Of a stretch of 64,000 nucleotides of DNA, positions 33,344 through 44,754 are shown in pieces; within the stretch, counting starts at the first letter, position 1, and every line of letters starts with the position of its first letter. A program made the position numbers and the translations under genes. A model generated the notes under the pieces. It saw only the letters and a list, made by a program, of their open reading frames with translations, searched no databases and was not told the DNA's origin. Where the stretch lies: assembly GCA_027559495.1 (NCBI GenBank), contig JAMXSV010000004.1, positions 1,105,001-1,169,000 of the forward strand. Reading direction: 5' to 3'. This DNA is from Aurifilum marmelostoma. Lineage: Eukaryota; Ascomycota; Sordariomycetes; Diaporthales; Cryphonectriaceae.

Positions 33344-36287
33344 GAGGGAGACAAGAAAGAGTGGGATGAGTGGATTGGGTCAAAAAAGTTATCATGAACT
33401 TTTAAAATATCGTTTTGGGTCTGTTTATTTTTCTCGCTCTTACAAGGTGTCCAGTCTGTTGATTGACTTTTACCATTTTCCTTCTTTCTTCTCTTACCTC
33501 CCCCCCCCCCCCTTCTTTCATTTCGTTTGTCCCATCTTGGGTTTTTCTAGGCAACAAGAACACATGATGGCCCTTCATCCACCTTTTTATTTTTTCCCGT
33601 TTTCCTTTTTCCTTTGTTGTAACGGTCTGGTCACCGATGGCTCACGTCGGTCCTTGTACCCGATTAGTTTAAATTGTTGTTTATGGTTTCTTTTTGAGAT
33701 TTTGGCTGGCGCAGTCGAGACGGATTGCTAGGAACTCGGGGGTGTTTGGTACCAGAACTTGATCTCTTAATGATATTGGAACTGTCTTGAGCGCAGCCAA
33801 AGGAGGGGTGTTTACCGAGAGACACTTTGGCAGATTAATCTAGGTATCCAGGGGCCTGCTCATGAATACAGATCTTTATGAACTTGTCCTCTTTGTTGCC
33901 TACGAATTCGGTTGGATGACTTGACGTAAATGCGTGCCCTTGCCCTCTCTCTATCTCATATCTCTCTCCCCTCCACCACCGGGTGCCTTCGTGGGCATGG
34001 GGACTAGATAAGTCCGCGATAATTAGATGAGCTCTGCTCTCAGTTCCACGTATTCCTGTGGCAGCTCCTGTGTTCCTCCCTTTCCATTGTGGAAGGATGC
34101 CTGAGGCTCATCTGTTGCAGAAACAGCAAGCAATAACAGCCTTCATTGCAATTGCCAGGGACTGGTCATCTAGGCACTTGACCGTGTTCAGGTTGTGCAT
34201 CCGATGTTGCCGTAGTACTCAGGCCATCCCGAGACACATGCCCAGGATATATGGAACGGGGCAGCTGTCACCTATTGTATAGCGAAATGGTCAAAAAACT
34301 GGGCTCAGTGGCTCCGAATGGCCAAGGCCGCGACATTTAAACCCTTGCGATAAATCATCGCGTCATGTGGATCTCAGGATTCTTAAGCCTCATACGAGCC
34401 CAAGTTTGCTCAGTACTGGATGGATGTTTGGTTTGGCCTTCCTTTTATAGATCTCGCAGTATCTCGATGCAACAACGCAATAGATCAATTACACAAGAAA
34501 TGTCGTGAACTCATGAGGAGGCCGAAAAAGCAAAAAGAAAATCCCTTGCTCCTACGGGCCGCATTCATTAATCATGTAGAATGTTAGTCCTCCATAGCTG
34601 CGCATTTGTTGAGCGTCTAACGCATGGCCCTGAAACGACCCACGCCTGAAAGGACTGAAGAAAAGAAAAATGTCTTGGCCACTCTTCACATCACAGAATA
34701 TCTACTACTTACTCACCTGGATTTTCCTTTCTTTCTTTCTTTCTTTTATTTTTTTATTTTTTTATTCACCAGGGATTCAGCTTGCGTGGAAGGCGTACAT
34801 AGTATCCACTCTGGCCATGTTGGTAGCGGGGTGCCCGGCGTGGTGGTAAGTCGATAAGGAAAGTCTAGCCTATACAGTATGTAAGTGAATGTGCACTGCA
34901 AGACACCACCGCGCCCTCCCCCCCACTTGCAAGCGTCAATTTGAATTTCGAGGTCGCGGCAGACAACAGCAGTGATGAGCACTGCACAGATGAAAGGAAG
35001 GTAGCCGTGTTGGCCGAGATTCTCCATTTAACGCCGAGGTGGGGGGATGTGGAAGCCTTGCACCAGTCTTCTTCTTGTAAGGTTACCAAAGACTGGGCAG
35101 AAGCAAAGCCGAGGTGCGAGATAATTTATATAGTAAAAGGGGAATATTGCTCCATCCTCCTCGAGTACATTCCGACTCGAGATGCTACACACGGCTGGGA
35201 GGATAGAAGTAGCAAGCCTCCCTGGGTGGGGCATCTGATAAAACCGAGGGCGTCCAGGCCTAGGGCGTCGTTGATGGAACAAGACGTGGTAGAGTGGTAA
35301 TTCCTCGTAATAAATAGACCAGAGTGGATATAGATGGGGCATCTGATAACTTTGAACAGGGCTGGGGGTGCTCTAGTACGTACAGAGTATCTTGCAAAAA
35401 TCATGCCGTACCCTTGGAGGGTGGAAGTGCCATGTGCCAAGATTTTTGCCATTGCAAAGATGGGCTGATGGCGAGAAAGAGATTTTCCATCTGCAGGGCC
35501 AAGAGCTGCAGTGCAGATCCGGAGGTGGTGTGCAGGAGGGCAGGTCCCAGACTGCTCACCACTCATCGTGTCCAGGAGCGCGCAGTGCGTACTGTACCAA
35601 GTTAGTGACCATGCTAAGAGCCAAATACAGGTGCTGTGGTATAGTCAGGCCTAGCAAGGGTAGCCATTGTAGGGCCGTTTTGGGGGTTGGGGGGCCCAAA
35701 GGAACCACCAGCGGTTTCGGCGCGGGGGCGAACCTACTTTAGGCCCCTCCACCACTAACATCCATCCCCCCCCACCCATGACATTTTTTTTTTCTCTTGT
35801 GAGGACATCGGGGGAGAAGCAGTCCGAATCATTCATCCGGCAGTGGACCACCACTCTGTATCGCTTCCACCCCTTCCCAGGTTTCTCTCTTCGTCCCCTT
35901 ACTCTCCTTTTCGTTGGCGTACAGACAAATCTCCCCTCTGCCCAATTTCTTTTTTTCTTTTACTTCTCTGGCCTCTTCCTGCGGGTTGGAGAAACAATTC
36001 CTCTTCTTCACTGGGGTGTTCGCAGGTGCGCGCGTTCCGAGTCAGGACGAGGAGCTATCTCTATTGTGAGTCAATAACCGCCTCACCATGCCGTGGACCC
36101 CGCTCTCCTCTTGACGAGCTCGTGGAAGACGACAGTCGCTGCCTCTGAATTGTCCTGTCACTTCATCCAGAGGGCCCTTTCTGGCTTGCGCGGTGTTCCT
36201 GCTTCTGAGCCCCAGCTTCTCTGAGCTAACTTGTGCCCCTCCTGCCACAGAGAACCTTAACCCCCTACCTCTCCTACAAGAGCAATC
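33344..36287. other. Gene-free stretch upstream of arg-6
   Basis: About 2.9 kb. A C run lies at 33500-33512, shortly after the AT-hook gene stop, and T-rich tracts occur around 34720-34765 and 35785-35800. The last 300 nt form the arg-6 promoter and leader. Open frames elsewhere overlap each other and show no splice support. Confidence 0.45.
36067..36073. promoter_or_regulatory. Gcn4/CPC1-type element upstream of arg-6
   Basis: A perfect TGAGTCA, matching the TGA(C/G)TCA consensus bound by the Gcn4/CPC1 bZIP activator of general amino-acid control, lies about 215 nt before the arg-6 start codon. This class of site is known to drive arginine genes in fungi. That it works here is inferred from position and perfect match. 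Confidence 0.7.
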
Positions 36288-39132
36288 ATGCTATCCTCCT
36301 CCGCGAGGGCCTTTCGGGCCGGTGCCCGGCGGTGCAGCACTCGATTGCCCGTGTCCTCCATCCCTCGCGCTACCGCTCCAGCCGTGGCCAGCTCGCGCCT
36401 GGCAGCATACGCCCGCCGCGCCGCCCTTTCGACATCGACCAAGCAGCTCACGGACCTGAGCACCCGCGGCATAGTCATCCAGACCCTGAGCAGCGTGGGC
36501 TCCAGGAGGGAAGTCCAGCAGTACCTGTCGCACTTCACTTCGGTGTCGTCGCAGCGATTTGCTGTCATCAAGGTCGGAGGCGCCATCCTGACAGACTAGT
36601 GAGTTCATTGCCCTGGGGATGGTGGGATTTTTGGGAGCAAGATCCGAGGACAATCGATGGGGCAGAGAGTAGAAAGAACGCCGAGGGCTAACACGATCTG
36701 GCGCGCAGTCTCGACGAGCTATGCAACAGCTTGGCATTCCTCTACCACGTTGGCCTGTACCCGGTCGTGGTCCACGGCGCTGGACCCCAGCTCAACAAGC
36801 TCCTCGAGGACGCCGGGGTCGAGCCCCAGTTCGAGGAGGGCATCCGCGTGACCGATAACAAGACTCTCGCCGTGGCGCGCAAGCTGTTTATGGAGGAGAA
36901 CCAGAGGCTGACCAACCGGCTGGAGGAGATGGGGGTCCACGTCCGCCCCATCACACACGGTGTTCTCGAGGCCGACTACCTGAACAAGGAGAAGTGGAAC
37001 CTGGTGGGCAAGATTACGAATGTGAACAAGGACATGATTGAGTGGGCCATCAACCACAGGTGTCTGCCTGTGTTGACCTCTCTGGCGTACACGCCCGACG
37101 GCCAGTGCCTGAACGTCAACGCAGATGTTGCTGCCGCGGAGCTCGCCCGTGCCCTGGAGCCCCTGAAGGTGGTCTACCTGTCCGAGAAGGGGGGCCTGTT
37201 CGACGGCGAGGGCGGCAAGATCTCTGCCATCAACCTGGACGAGGAGTTTGAGTGGTACATGTCTCAGTCGTGGTGCAAGTACGGCACCCGCCTCAAGATC
37301 AGGGAGATCAAGGATCTACTAGATACACTCCCACGGTCGTCGTCCGTCGCCATCATCCACCCCCAGGATCTCCAGAAGGAGCTGTTCACCGACTCTGGCG
37401 CCGGCACCCTGATCCGGCGGGGCAACAAGCTGCTTTCCGCGACCAGCATCCAGCAATTTGAAGACATCGAGAGGTTGAAGGAGGTGCTGGTCCGTGACAG
37501 GGAGGGTCCCAACTCGCGCCAGACCGTGGACGCGTACGTTGAGTTCTTGAAGGAGAACCCCTTCAAGGCATACTACGATGCCGACATGAACGCGCTTGCG
37601 GTGGTCCTCCCGGCGAACGAGAGTCACCACGCGACACTGGCCACCCTGACCATCACAAAGTCCGGTTGGCTGAGCAACATCGCCGATAATCTGTTCACTG
37701 CCATCAAGAAGGACTTCCCCAAGCTCGTCTGGACCGTCAAGGAGGACGATGAGAACCTGACCTGGTTCTGGGACAAGGCCGACGGCAGCCTGTCCCTGAA
37801 TGGGGACGTCATGTTCTGGTGCGGCGTCGACGATGGCAATGAGATCGTGCAGGTGATGAAAGATTTCGAGGCGCACGGCCGCGAGATGCTGGGTGACTCC
37901 AACCTGGAAGCTCGCATGCATAGAGCAGCACTCTCTGCCGGCGCTGCTTCTTCTGCCCCCCGCCAGGCCGTCGCGCAACAGGCTCGAGGCTATGGCACGG
38001 TCACGAGGTCCAGGTCATCTTGGCTGCCCAAGACGCCAGCTCAGCGACGCGGTTTCGCGACAACGACCAACCCCAACCCGCCCCTGGGCAAGCGCAACAA
38101 GACCCGAGACGGCCCAGCCAAGGTCGCGCTCATTGGAGCACGAGGCTACACCGGACAGGCCCTGATCTCGCTGCTGAACTCTCACCCCAACATGGAGCTG
38201 GCACACGTGTCGTCTCGAGAGCTGAACGGTACGCTTCTCGAGGGCTACGACAAGGCTCAGATCACATACGAGAACCTCAGCCCGGATGATGTCCGGGATA
38301 TGGAGAAGAGGGGCGAGATCGACTGCTGGGTGATGGCGCTGCCCAACGGCGTGTGCAAGCCTTTCGTCGAGGCAGTTCACGAGGGCCGCAAGTCATCGAG
38401 CCACAAGAGCGTGATCGTTGACCTCTCGGCAGACTACCGCTTCGACAGCTCCTGGACATACGGCCTTCCGGAGCTCGTGCAGAGGCAGAAGATCCACGAC
38501 GCGCTTGACATTGCAAACCCAGGCTGCTACGCAACCGGTGCGCAGCTTGGGCTGGCGCCCCTGGTCGAGCACTTTGGTGGAGAGCCCTCAGTGTTTGGCG
38601 TCTCGGGCTATTCCGGCGCGGGCACCAAACCCTCCCCCAAGAACGACGTTGAGCTGCTCACCAACAATCTTATCCCCTACTCTCTGACCGACCATATCCA
38701 CGAGCGGGAGATCAGCTCCCAGCTGGGCCGCAGCGTAGCGTTCACCCCTCACGTCGCTGTGTGGTTCCAGGGCATCCACCACACCATCAACATCCCTCTG
38801 AACAAGACGATGACGAGTCGTGACATTCGCCAGCTGTACCAGGAGCGGTATGCAGGCGAGAAGCTGGTCAAGGTTGTGGGCGAGGCGCCTACCGTCAAGG
38901 CCATCAGCGGCAAGCACGGCGTGGAGATTGGCGGGTTTGCAGTGCACAGCTCTGGCAAGAGGGTGGTCGTCTGCGCAACCATCGATAACCTACTGAAGGG
39001 GGCTGCGACCCAATGTCTACGTATGCTATTCTCCTCCATCATGCTTAACAGGGGGCTTTACTGACACATTTCCCAGAGAACATGAACCTGGCATTGGGCT
39101 ACGGCGAGTACGAGGGCATTCCTGTCCTATGA
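36288..39132 (+). CDS. arg-6: Acetylglutamate kinase / N-acetyl-gamma-glutamyl-phosphate reductase polyprotein
   Basis: Exons 36288-36598, 36709-39020 and 39077-39132 give 892 aa. The product is a fused precursor imported into mitochondria and processed into two enzymes for steps two and three of ornithine synthesis. Residues 1 to about 50 are Arg/Ser/Ala rich without acidic residues, a mitochondrial presequence. The kinase follows: RFAVIKVGGAILTDYLDELC, VVVHGAGPQLNKLLEDAG and LNVNADVAAAELA. A GNAT-like vertebrate-type regulatory domain comes next (about 330-515; NALAVVLPAN, FWCGVDD), the region through which arginine feedback and synthase contact are known to act in fungi. A Ser/Arg-rich linker near 535-590 should hold the internal cleavage site and second presequence. 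The reductase then starts with KVALIGARGYTGQALISLL (NADP fold) and has NPGCYATG with its catalytic Cys near residue 710, plus VSGYSGAGTKPS. The end NMNLALGYGEYEGIPVL is characteristic. Length fits the family. Confidence 0.98.
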
Positions 39133-39734
39133 TAAATGAGGGCTAAGAATTTTCGGGGCAGAGGAGGGGGGGGGGGGGGGGGGGGAAAGGGGGACTGGGA
39201 GGTTAACTCTTATTTTTTTTTCTTCTTGCAGGCATCTGGCGTTCAGGAAAAGTTTCAATGATTTCAAGGTGTGTCTTGGACTCTTTTTCTATTATTTTTG
39301 GTCGAACAGAAAGATAGAGGCTCCAAAAGGGAGGTAGAGGTGATGTACGATTTGAGTCTTGACTGTTGCTGTACAGCGCGCTACCAGAGCTTCTCCTCGG
39401 TTTGGTACTCTACAGCGATTTCGGTCACGACGTAGATACAGACCAGATAGAGTGGAGGATAGAATAACAAGGGTTCTCAACGACATTTAAGGTGAGATGC
39501 ATAATATCGCCGTCAACATGCGCGTAATGTGCTCTTCGCATCTGTTTTGAGGGCTTGGTGGTGTGTCTGCGTGCTCCGAGACCCACCAGGTCACGGCTGC
39601 TTATGTAAGCAGTTGACGTCGAGCAGAGCTTAGCAACTTTTGACTTTTGGTCGGGGCGACGTCGCATCGCGAATCACCCACGCGCAACAAGTGGACAACG
39701 ACCTATCCGCGCGCAAACAGAACCGCTGCCCACG
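39133..39734. other. Spacer between arg-6 and the uS14m gene
   Basis: About 600 nt holding the arg-6 3' UTR and the promoter of the next gene. A 20-nt G run at 39166-39185 begins 34 nt after the arg-6 stop codon. No gene seen. Confidence 0.6.
39166..39185. repeat. 20-nt guanine run
   Basis: An uninterrupted G run starting 34 nt after the arg-6 stop codon, so probably inside its 3' UTR. Confidence 0.9.
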
Positions 39735-40326
39735 ATGTCGATGTTCAGGTCGAAGAAGCTCGACCTGGGCTGCTTCGTCAACATCAAGGTGATTCGCGAC
39801 CACACGAAGCGGAAGGTGTACGAGAAGTACGAGACGGAGAGGTAATGCATCCATCCACACAGGATCAAACAGAAGATCACTACTTCTTGTTGATCAGGAC
39901 TGGGAGGGAGCAGGCAGACTGACAAGTTGGTTTGGTGGCTTCCTAGACAAGCTCTTCGCTACATCATCCGCAACACGACCCTGCCTCCGCGCGTGCGCTC
40001 CGAAGCGCAACTCCATCTCACGCAGATGCACTGCTATACGAACCCGACGCAGATCAGGAACCGGTGCATACTTGGTGGCAAGGGCCGGGGTATCTTCAGG
40101 GACTTCAAGATGTCGAGGGTAGGTTGTCCCTTTCTTCCATCGCCGTGTGCTCGTCGTCCCTTTGCATATACTGTTGCTGGAAAGGAGGACGACGGGCGGT
40201 GCTCTGTTTCCTTGTCCCAGATCGACGACTCGGAAAGCATTGGTACTGATAGCCTGAGTACAGTATAACTTCCGGCTGCAGGCCATCGCAGGATCTCTGC
40301 CTGGTGTTCAGAAAGCGAGTTGGTAG
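39735..40326 (+). CDS. mrp2: Mitochondrial ribosomal protein uS14m (Mrp2-like)
   Basis: Exons 39735-39841, 39947-40118 and 40264-40326 give 113 aa, the usual length for fungal mitochondrial S14. It is a small-subunit ribosomal protein placed in the head of the mitoribosome near the decoding region. Visible family features are a basic N-terminus (MSMFRSKKLDLGCFVNIKVI), LRYIIRNTTLPPRVRSEAQL, the CILGGKGRGIFRDFKMSR core (bacterial S14 has CxxTGRxRG here) and the conserved end LPGVQKASW. Intron 2 is 145 nt with donor GTAGGT and acceptor GTACAG; reading through it gives a stop. The cysteine of the core remains but no full zinc ribbon is visible, as is usual for mitochondrial forms. Confidence 0.95.
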
Positions 40327-41116
40327 GCGTTGGATGGGAAGCGCAAGCGGGGACCAGCAAGAGGCTGTCATTGCCTCCGAGGACAGCCGACAGCCGACAT
40401 CATCAGTAATGTTGGTCCTCAGAGGGTCCTTCGGTGGAAACTACGAGATTAGACTATGGCTGAAGTACGGAGCAGCAACGGTGGCACGAGATCACAAGCA
40501 AACAAATAAACCATGGAGGTCAAGGTGAGCCTTTCAGAAGGCTTCGAGAACCTGTGTATACAATTTGCCTAGGAAAAGGCAGCTAGCTGCTCGAGCTATC
40601 AAAAAAGGGAAAAAAAGAGAAAAGAATTGACAACACAAAGGAAACACAAATATGTCTTCACCCTCAGGTTGGTGATTTGCTCGAGGCCCATAGGCTATTC
40701 CCTGTGATCTAGTGGCTGCTGTGAGTCCCCTGCTTGCATGTGTCAAACATGGTTCCAAACAAACAAAGATGCCGCCAATTCTCCTTTACCAAACTTGTCC
40801 ATCATCAGATCTTCCCTAAGCCAAAATTTCATTGTCCTGGCCGAAGCATCATCAGGTGGCATCTGGAAGGTGCCTTCCTAGCTCTCTAGCACAAGCTCTT
40901 TGGACAGTTACCCACCAATCAACACCACCATTCCTACCTCAATTGCCCTCTCTCCCTCTCTCTCCCTCTCCCTCTCCCTCTCTCTCTCTTCCCCTGTCTC
41001 CTATTCATTCCCTCGCCGTCGAAGGTCTCATTTGCCTTCCCTGCAATTTACTGCCTCTCTCAAACCTGGCCTCAGCTCATCACCCATACACGCCAAGGAC
41101 AACAACAATTGACAAG
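40327..41116. other. Spacer and promoter of the Arb2-domain gene
   Basis: About 790 nt. A CT-rich microsatellite-like block (40946-40992) lies about 130-170 nt before the next start codon, as often seen in fungal promoters and leaders. No gene seen. Confidence 0.5.
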
Positions 41117-42684
41117 ATGTTTCGAAGACGCTGGTCGGGTCTGCCTGATGACCCTGAGTTCCCAGCCGACCTCGAGAAGCTTGGGTAAGTCACATATTCC
41201 TTGACAACCTACCTTCCTATAGCGCCCCATCTCTTCTCACATCCAAGTGATCTTTGTCCCTTTCCCAGGTCAAAGGCGCCATCGTGGCTAAGACGTTCTG
41301 CAGCTACTTCATCAACGAGGAAGATGAGATTCGCTCCATTGCCAACCCCAGGCTCTACTTCGCCTTCTTTCTCAACAAGAACATGCGTATCAACGACCGC
41401 CAGCGCTTCGCCTTCAACCTCGCCGTCATCGACATTATCCACAAGCGTCTAGCCGCCCTCGGCCTCACCAAGCTGACCCTCCCCCTCTCCACCCCAGTCA
41501 CTGAGCCTCACGTTCCCATTCTTCTCTCGTCCGGCCTTCAATCAAAGAATCGTGTCGTGGTCATCTTTGGCGAGCGTGAGCAGGACCTTGGTGTCATTGC
41601 ACACAGGGTCATTGGAGGAGCGGGCGGCGTCGACGCGGGCAGCATGGTGTCGGTCGTCAAGATTCTGCAGGCGCAGGGAGGAGCACACGGCAAAGACAAG
41701 GATGAGGACTCACTGGGCATCGTCCTAGCTAACTCGGGCGAGAACTGGTGGTGGCCTGAAGGTGCGCGGGCGCTGTCCTACCGTCAGAGCATGGGCGTCA
41801 AGATGGCCAGCGCCGCGCACAAGGGCGTATTCTATAACCCCGAGGTCAATGACATCCCCGGCAACACTGACGTTGGCGAGCACGTTGAGAGCGTTTTTGA
41901 GACCATCCTCAACAATCCAGAGTTCGTGAATGAGGATGCGATCTTGGAGGTCCTCGCCGTCTCGGACGCAGCTGTCGCTGTGCAGATGTACTTGGATGAG
42001 AACTGGGGACGCTGGGCTGCACGCATCGGATGTTTGGGGCTTATGGCCCTCGGCATTGGCGCAGACGAAATCAGAAACGAGGATTTCGCCAGGTTCCTCC
42101 GTGAGGTAATGTGGTTTCATTTCCACTCCCCTTTCCTCCCCTTCTTCCTTTGCTCTGTAATGCTTTTCTCTTCTTTCTTCGATGTTAATCCATTCATATA
42201 GAAAGCCCGCATGTATATTGTCTGTGGCGAAGAGGTGGGCACGCCCATTGCCAACAGCACCGGCAACTCCGACACGGTCACATTTACCAACTATGGCTGC
42301 CCCGTCCTCTCCTCTGGCGAACCTTATTACAGCGAGCTCGCCTTGATCAAGGGCAAGGCCCACATTCTTCAGTGGATGGAGGAGGTCCGTAAGGCCGGCA
42401 CAGAATATGTGCACCCAATCATGGACGTCACGTACAAGGACGAGAAGTTCAAGCCGACGAACCAGTGGACTCACGACGATCCAGCGTGTTTTCTCCCTCT
42501 GAATGGGCAGAAACCATGTGCACATCCGAACATTGCCCCGTGGAGATCCACCGATAAGGCAGAAGGTGCAGCTCAGAAGCGCAAGTCTGGCATAGAGCAT
42601 GACGATGGCTTGGAGCTCATCAGTCGTGAGGAGTGGGAGCGCCGCATGGGAAGGGAAGCCAAGGACAGGAGTGCTGGCCATTGA
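41117..42684 (+). CDS. Arb2-domain protein
   Basis: Exons 41117-41184, 41304-42105 and 42202-42684 give 450 aa. Exon 1 ends after FPADLEKLG and splices to the CTACTTCATC of exon 2 so that the product reads LGYFINEEDEIRSI, the hallmark start of the Arb2 domain. Further motifs are NRVVVIFGEREQDLGVIAHR, GGAGGVDAGSMV, GIVLANSGENWWWPEG, then YIVCGEEVGTP and YGCPVLSSGEPYYSE. The domain has an alpha/beta-hydrolase-like fold. It is known from fission-yeast Arb2, part of an Argonaute chaperone complex needed for siRNA-directed heterochromatin, and from the C-terminal half of some class II histone deacetylases. The lineage of stand-alone MFRRRWSGLP proteins in filamentous fungi is not functionally defined, so an Argonaute link is only a hypothesis. 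The last 90 residues are charged and probably disordered. Confidence 0.88.
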
Positions 42685-43044
42685 GGCGTAGAGGGCTCTC
42701 GGCAGTTCTCATGGCTTTCATGTTGGCAGGGAGTCTGGGAATGATGGGCTTGACGGTCTGATCAGGAAGATTGCGTGTGATGCACATCACTTCGAGACTG
42801 CACAGGACTTCCAAAGTGGCAAAGAAGGCAGGAAATCAAAGACTCGCTTAACGTGATGCAGCAAACGCAATGGTATATCTGCGCCTTTTTAACTTTTTTT
42901 TTTTTTTGGGAGGGTGGATTTCCTTTTTTGTCCTTGTTCCCTTTTACTAATTCGCTCGTCCTTTTTCCATACTGTTCCCGGGTGAACGAAGAAGGAGGGG
43001 CGCTTTGCTGTGCTGCCATGAAAGCTCTGTAAGTGGAGCCATCC
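42685..43044. other. Spacer between converging genes
   Basis: About 360 nt between converging stop codons. It contains a T run at 42894-42907 that could be part of a 3' processing region. No gene seen. Confidence 0.5.
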
Positions 43045-44754
43045 TCATGCCTTGACGAGCCCAGACATCAGTCCAGCGCTGGGCTTCTGTAGATCCTCTA
43101 ATATCTCTTGTGCTCTCCTCGTCCTCTCGCTGACGACCTTTTCCTCGGCGGCCCACCTACCACCTTCCTGCTCCTTCTCGCTTGCCTTGCTCCCAGACCA
43201 CAGGCCGAACCAGCCCGCCGAAGACTTATTTCCACCGGCCCTCGCCGCCTCTTCCTCCAATCTGGCCATCCGCCTCACCATCGTTGCCCAGTTGTCCAGG
43301 CCAGATGCCAGGCACTCCCTGCAGGTCTTTCTGGCGGCAGCATCGCCGGCGGGGCCCTGGCCGAGGACCCTGTGAAGCTCCTCCTCGGCGAGGTCGACGC
43401 CCTCTCTGGTCCATGCGAGCCCGTCCTCGCGCGTAGAGGTCTGGAGGGTATACATGATCTCGCCGATGTGCAGGTGCAGTGCGGCCTCCTCACAGAGCTC
43501 CCTGCTGTCGCGGATGGGGGGCGCTGACCCGTCTGGCGGCGGGGGCGGATATGCCGGCGGTCGGAAGACGTCGAGAACTTTCTGGACGGGGTTTCTGTGG
43601 TCGAGGAAGGTGGTGGCGCCGCTGGGGGCTGGAGACGTCGCGGTGGCGGGCAGAGACCGCCGGGCCTGGAGCAGGGATGTGAGGACCGGTAGGGCCTCGG
43701 GTGCGGGCCCAGTGCGGGCCTTGAAAGTTGCCAGCGCGGTGAGGGCTGCGAGGAGGTTGGCAGAGGGCTGGCGCGGCGTCTCGTGATTGAGTATGGCCGT
43801 GTCCGGGTTGAGCGGCGGCGGCGCGCCCGGTGTGTGGATCTCGTCGACCGCCATCTTGACTGCGTCTTCGTACATGACTGCCGCCGGGCTGACTGCGCCC
43901 TTGTACTCGAGCCACGTGGCGTACGACAGCACAGCGTCTATACGCTGCTTGGTGGTCAGGCCCTCGGTCGCGATGAGCTTCAGGTACACCTCATCGGGGT
44001 TTGGAAACCCGGCCGGCACACAGTCCTCCTCGCGCGGAGCAGACGTGGCTCCCGGCGGGATGGGCTTGGGGAAGGGATTGGACGGGCCACGGACGACGTC
44101 GGGCGGGAAGGCAACGCCTCTTGTCTTGTCGAGAACCCATCCGTCGACACGTTCCGAAGCCTGGCAGTACAGCAGCAGCGCCTCATAGTAGCCCCGCCTC
44201 CAGGCCTCGGGCATGCCAGATATGTCCTTGGCTCCAGGCGGGATGCCAGGGCGGCCGCTCAGATCGGTCAGGCCACGTCCATCGCCGGCGGGGTCCTCGA
44301 GGCGGGCGAGTACGTCGCGCAGCATCTGCACGATCCTGACCCAGTCAGGGACGACGGTGTTGGTCTTGGCCTTCTCGGCCTCGGCGCCGCGCTTCAGCAT
44401 GCGCGCTATGAAGGACCACTCGTGCGGCGTGGGGAAGCGCCGCTCGAGGAACTCCTGCTGGATGGCATAGCCGGCGCCGAGCATACAAAAGACGAGAGCC
44501 CACAGGTAGGCGGTCCACCGGAAGGCGAGGCCGACCTCACGGCGGATCCAGGCCTTGCGCTCGGTTGTGAGGTAGCGCCACTGCTGGCGCTGGAAGCGCT
44601 GGCGGCTGGAGGGGATGGAGAGGAAGGGGAGCTGCGGTCGGCCGGCGGAGAAGGAGGCGTTTGTGTTGTGCGTAAAGGTGCGTATAGAGGTATCGGCTTG
44701 GGCGGGAAGTTCGAGCTGCCGGGGCAGCAGGCGGCGTACGAGGCGGGCGCGCAT
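43045..44754 (-). CDS. Mitochondrial inner-membrane TPR protein, Mgr3-like
   Basis: A single exon of 569 aa from MRARLVRRLLPRQLELPAQA; 17 further in-frame codons upstream (HTHAHA) look like leader. The first 60 residues are rich in Arg and Ser with almost no acids, a mitochondrial presequence. One membrane segment (YLWALVFCMLGAGYAI) lies near residues 82-97. The rest is a helical-repeat region with TPR character: GYYEALLLYCQASERVDGWV, TKQRIDAVLSYATWLEYKG, MYEDAVKMAV and ARKTCRECLASGLDNWATMV. The motif VVRGPSNPFPKPIPPG and the partner segment APREEDCVP are typical of a fungal family I associate with yeast Mgr3, an adaptor of the i-AAA protease. That assignment rests on pattern memory, not a search. 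The C-terminal 60 residues are charged and probably disordered. Confidence 0.75.
   Translation of the reverse strand: MRARLVRRLLPRQLELPAQADTSIRTFTHNTNASFSAGRPQLPFLSIPSSRQRFQRQQWRYLTTERKAWIRREVGLAFRWTAYLWALVFCMLGAGYAIQQEFLERRFPTPHEWSFIARMLKRGAEAEKAKTNTVVPDWVRIVQMLRDVLARLEDPAGDGRGLTDLSGRPGIPPGAKDISGMPEAWRRGYYEALLLYCQASERVDGWVLDKTRGVAFPPDVVRGPSNPFPKPIPPGATSAPREEDCVPAGFPNPDEVYLKLIATEGLTTKQRIDAVLSYATWLEYKGAVSPAAVMYEDAVKMAVDEIHTPGAPPPLNPDTAILNHETPRQPSANLLAALTALATFKARTGPAPEALPVLTSLLQARRSLPATATSPAPSGATTFLDHRNPVQKVLDVFRPPAYPPPPPDGSAPPIRDSRELCEEAALHLHIGEIMYTLQTSTREDGLAWTREGVDLAEEELHRVLGQGPAGDAAARKTCRECLASGLDNWATMVRRMARLEEEAARAGGNKSSAGWFGLWSGSKASEKEQEGGRWAAEEKVVSERTRRAQEILEDLQKPSAGLMSGLVKA

Noticed and set aside
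37319..37978. Minus-strand frame of 219 codons
   Set aside because: Antisense to the kinase and regulatory part of arg-6; shadow.
41725..42681. Minus-strand frame of 318 codons
   Set aside because: Antisense to the Arb2-domain gene, spanning its intron; no family pattern.
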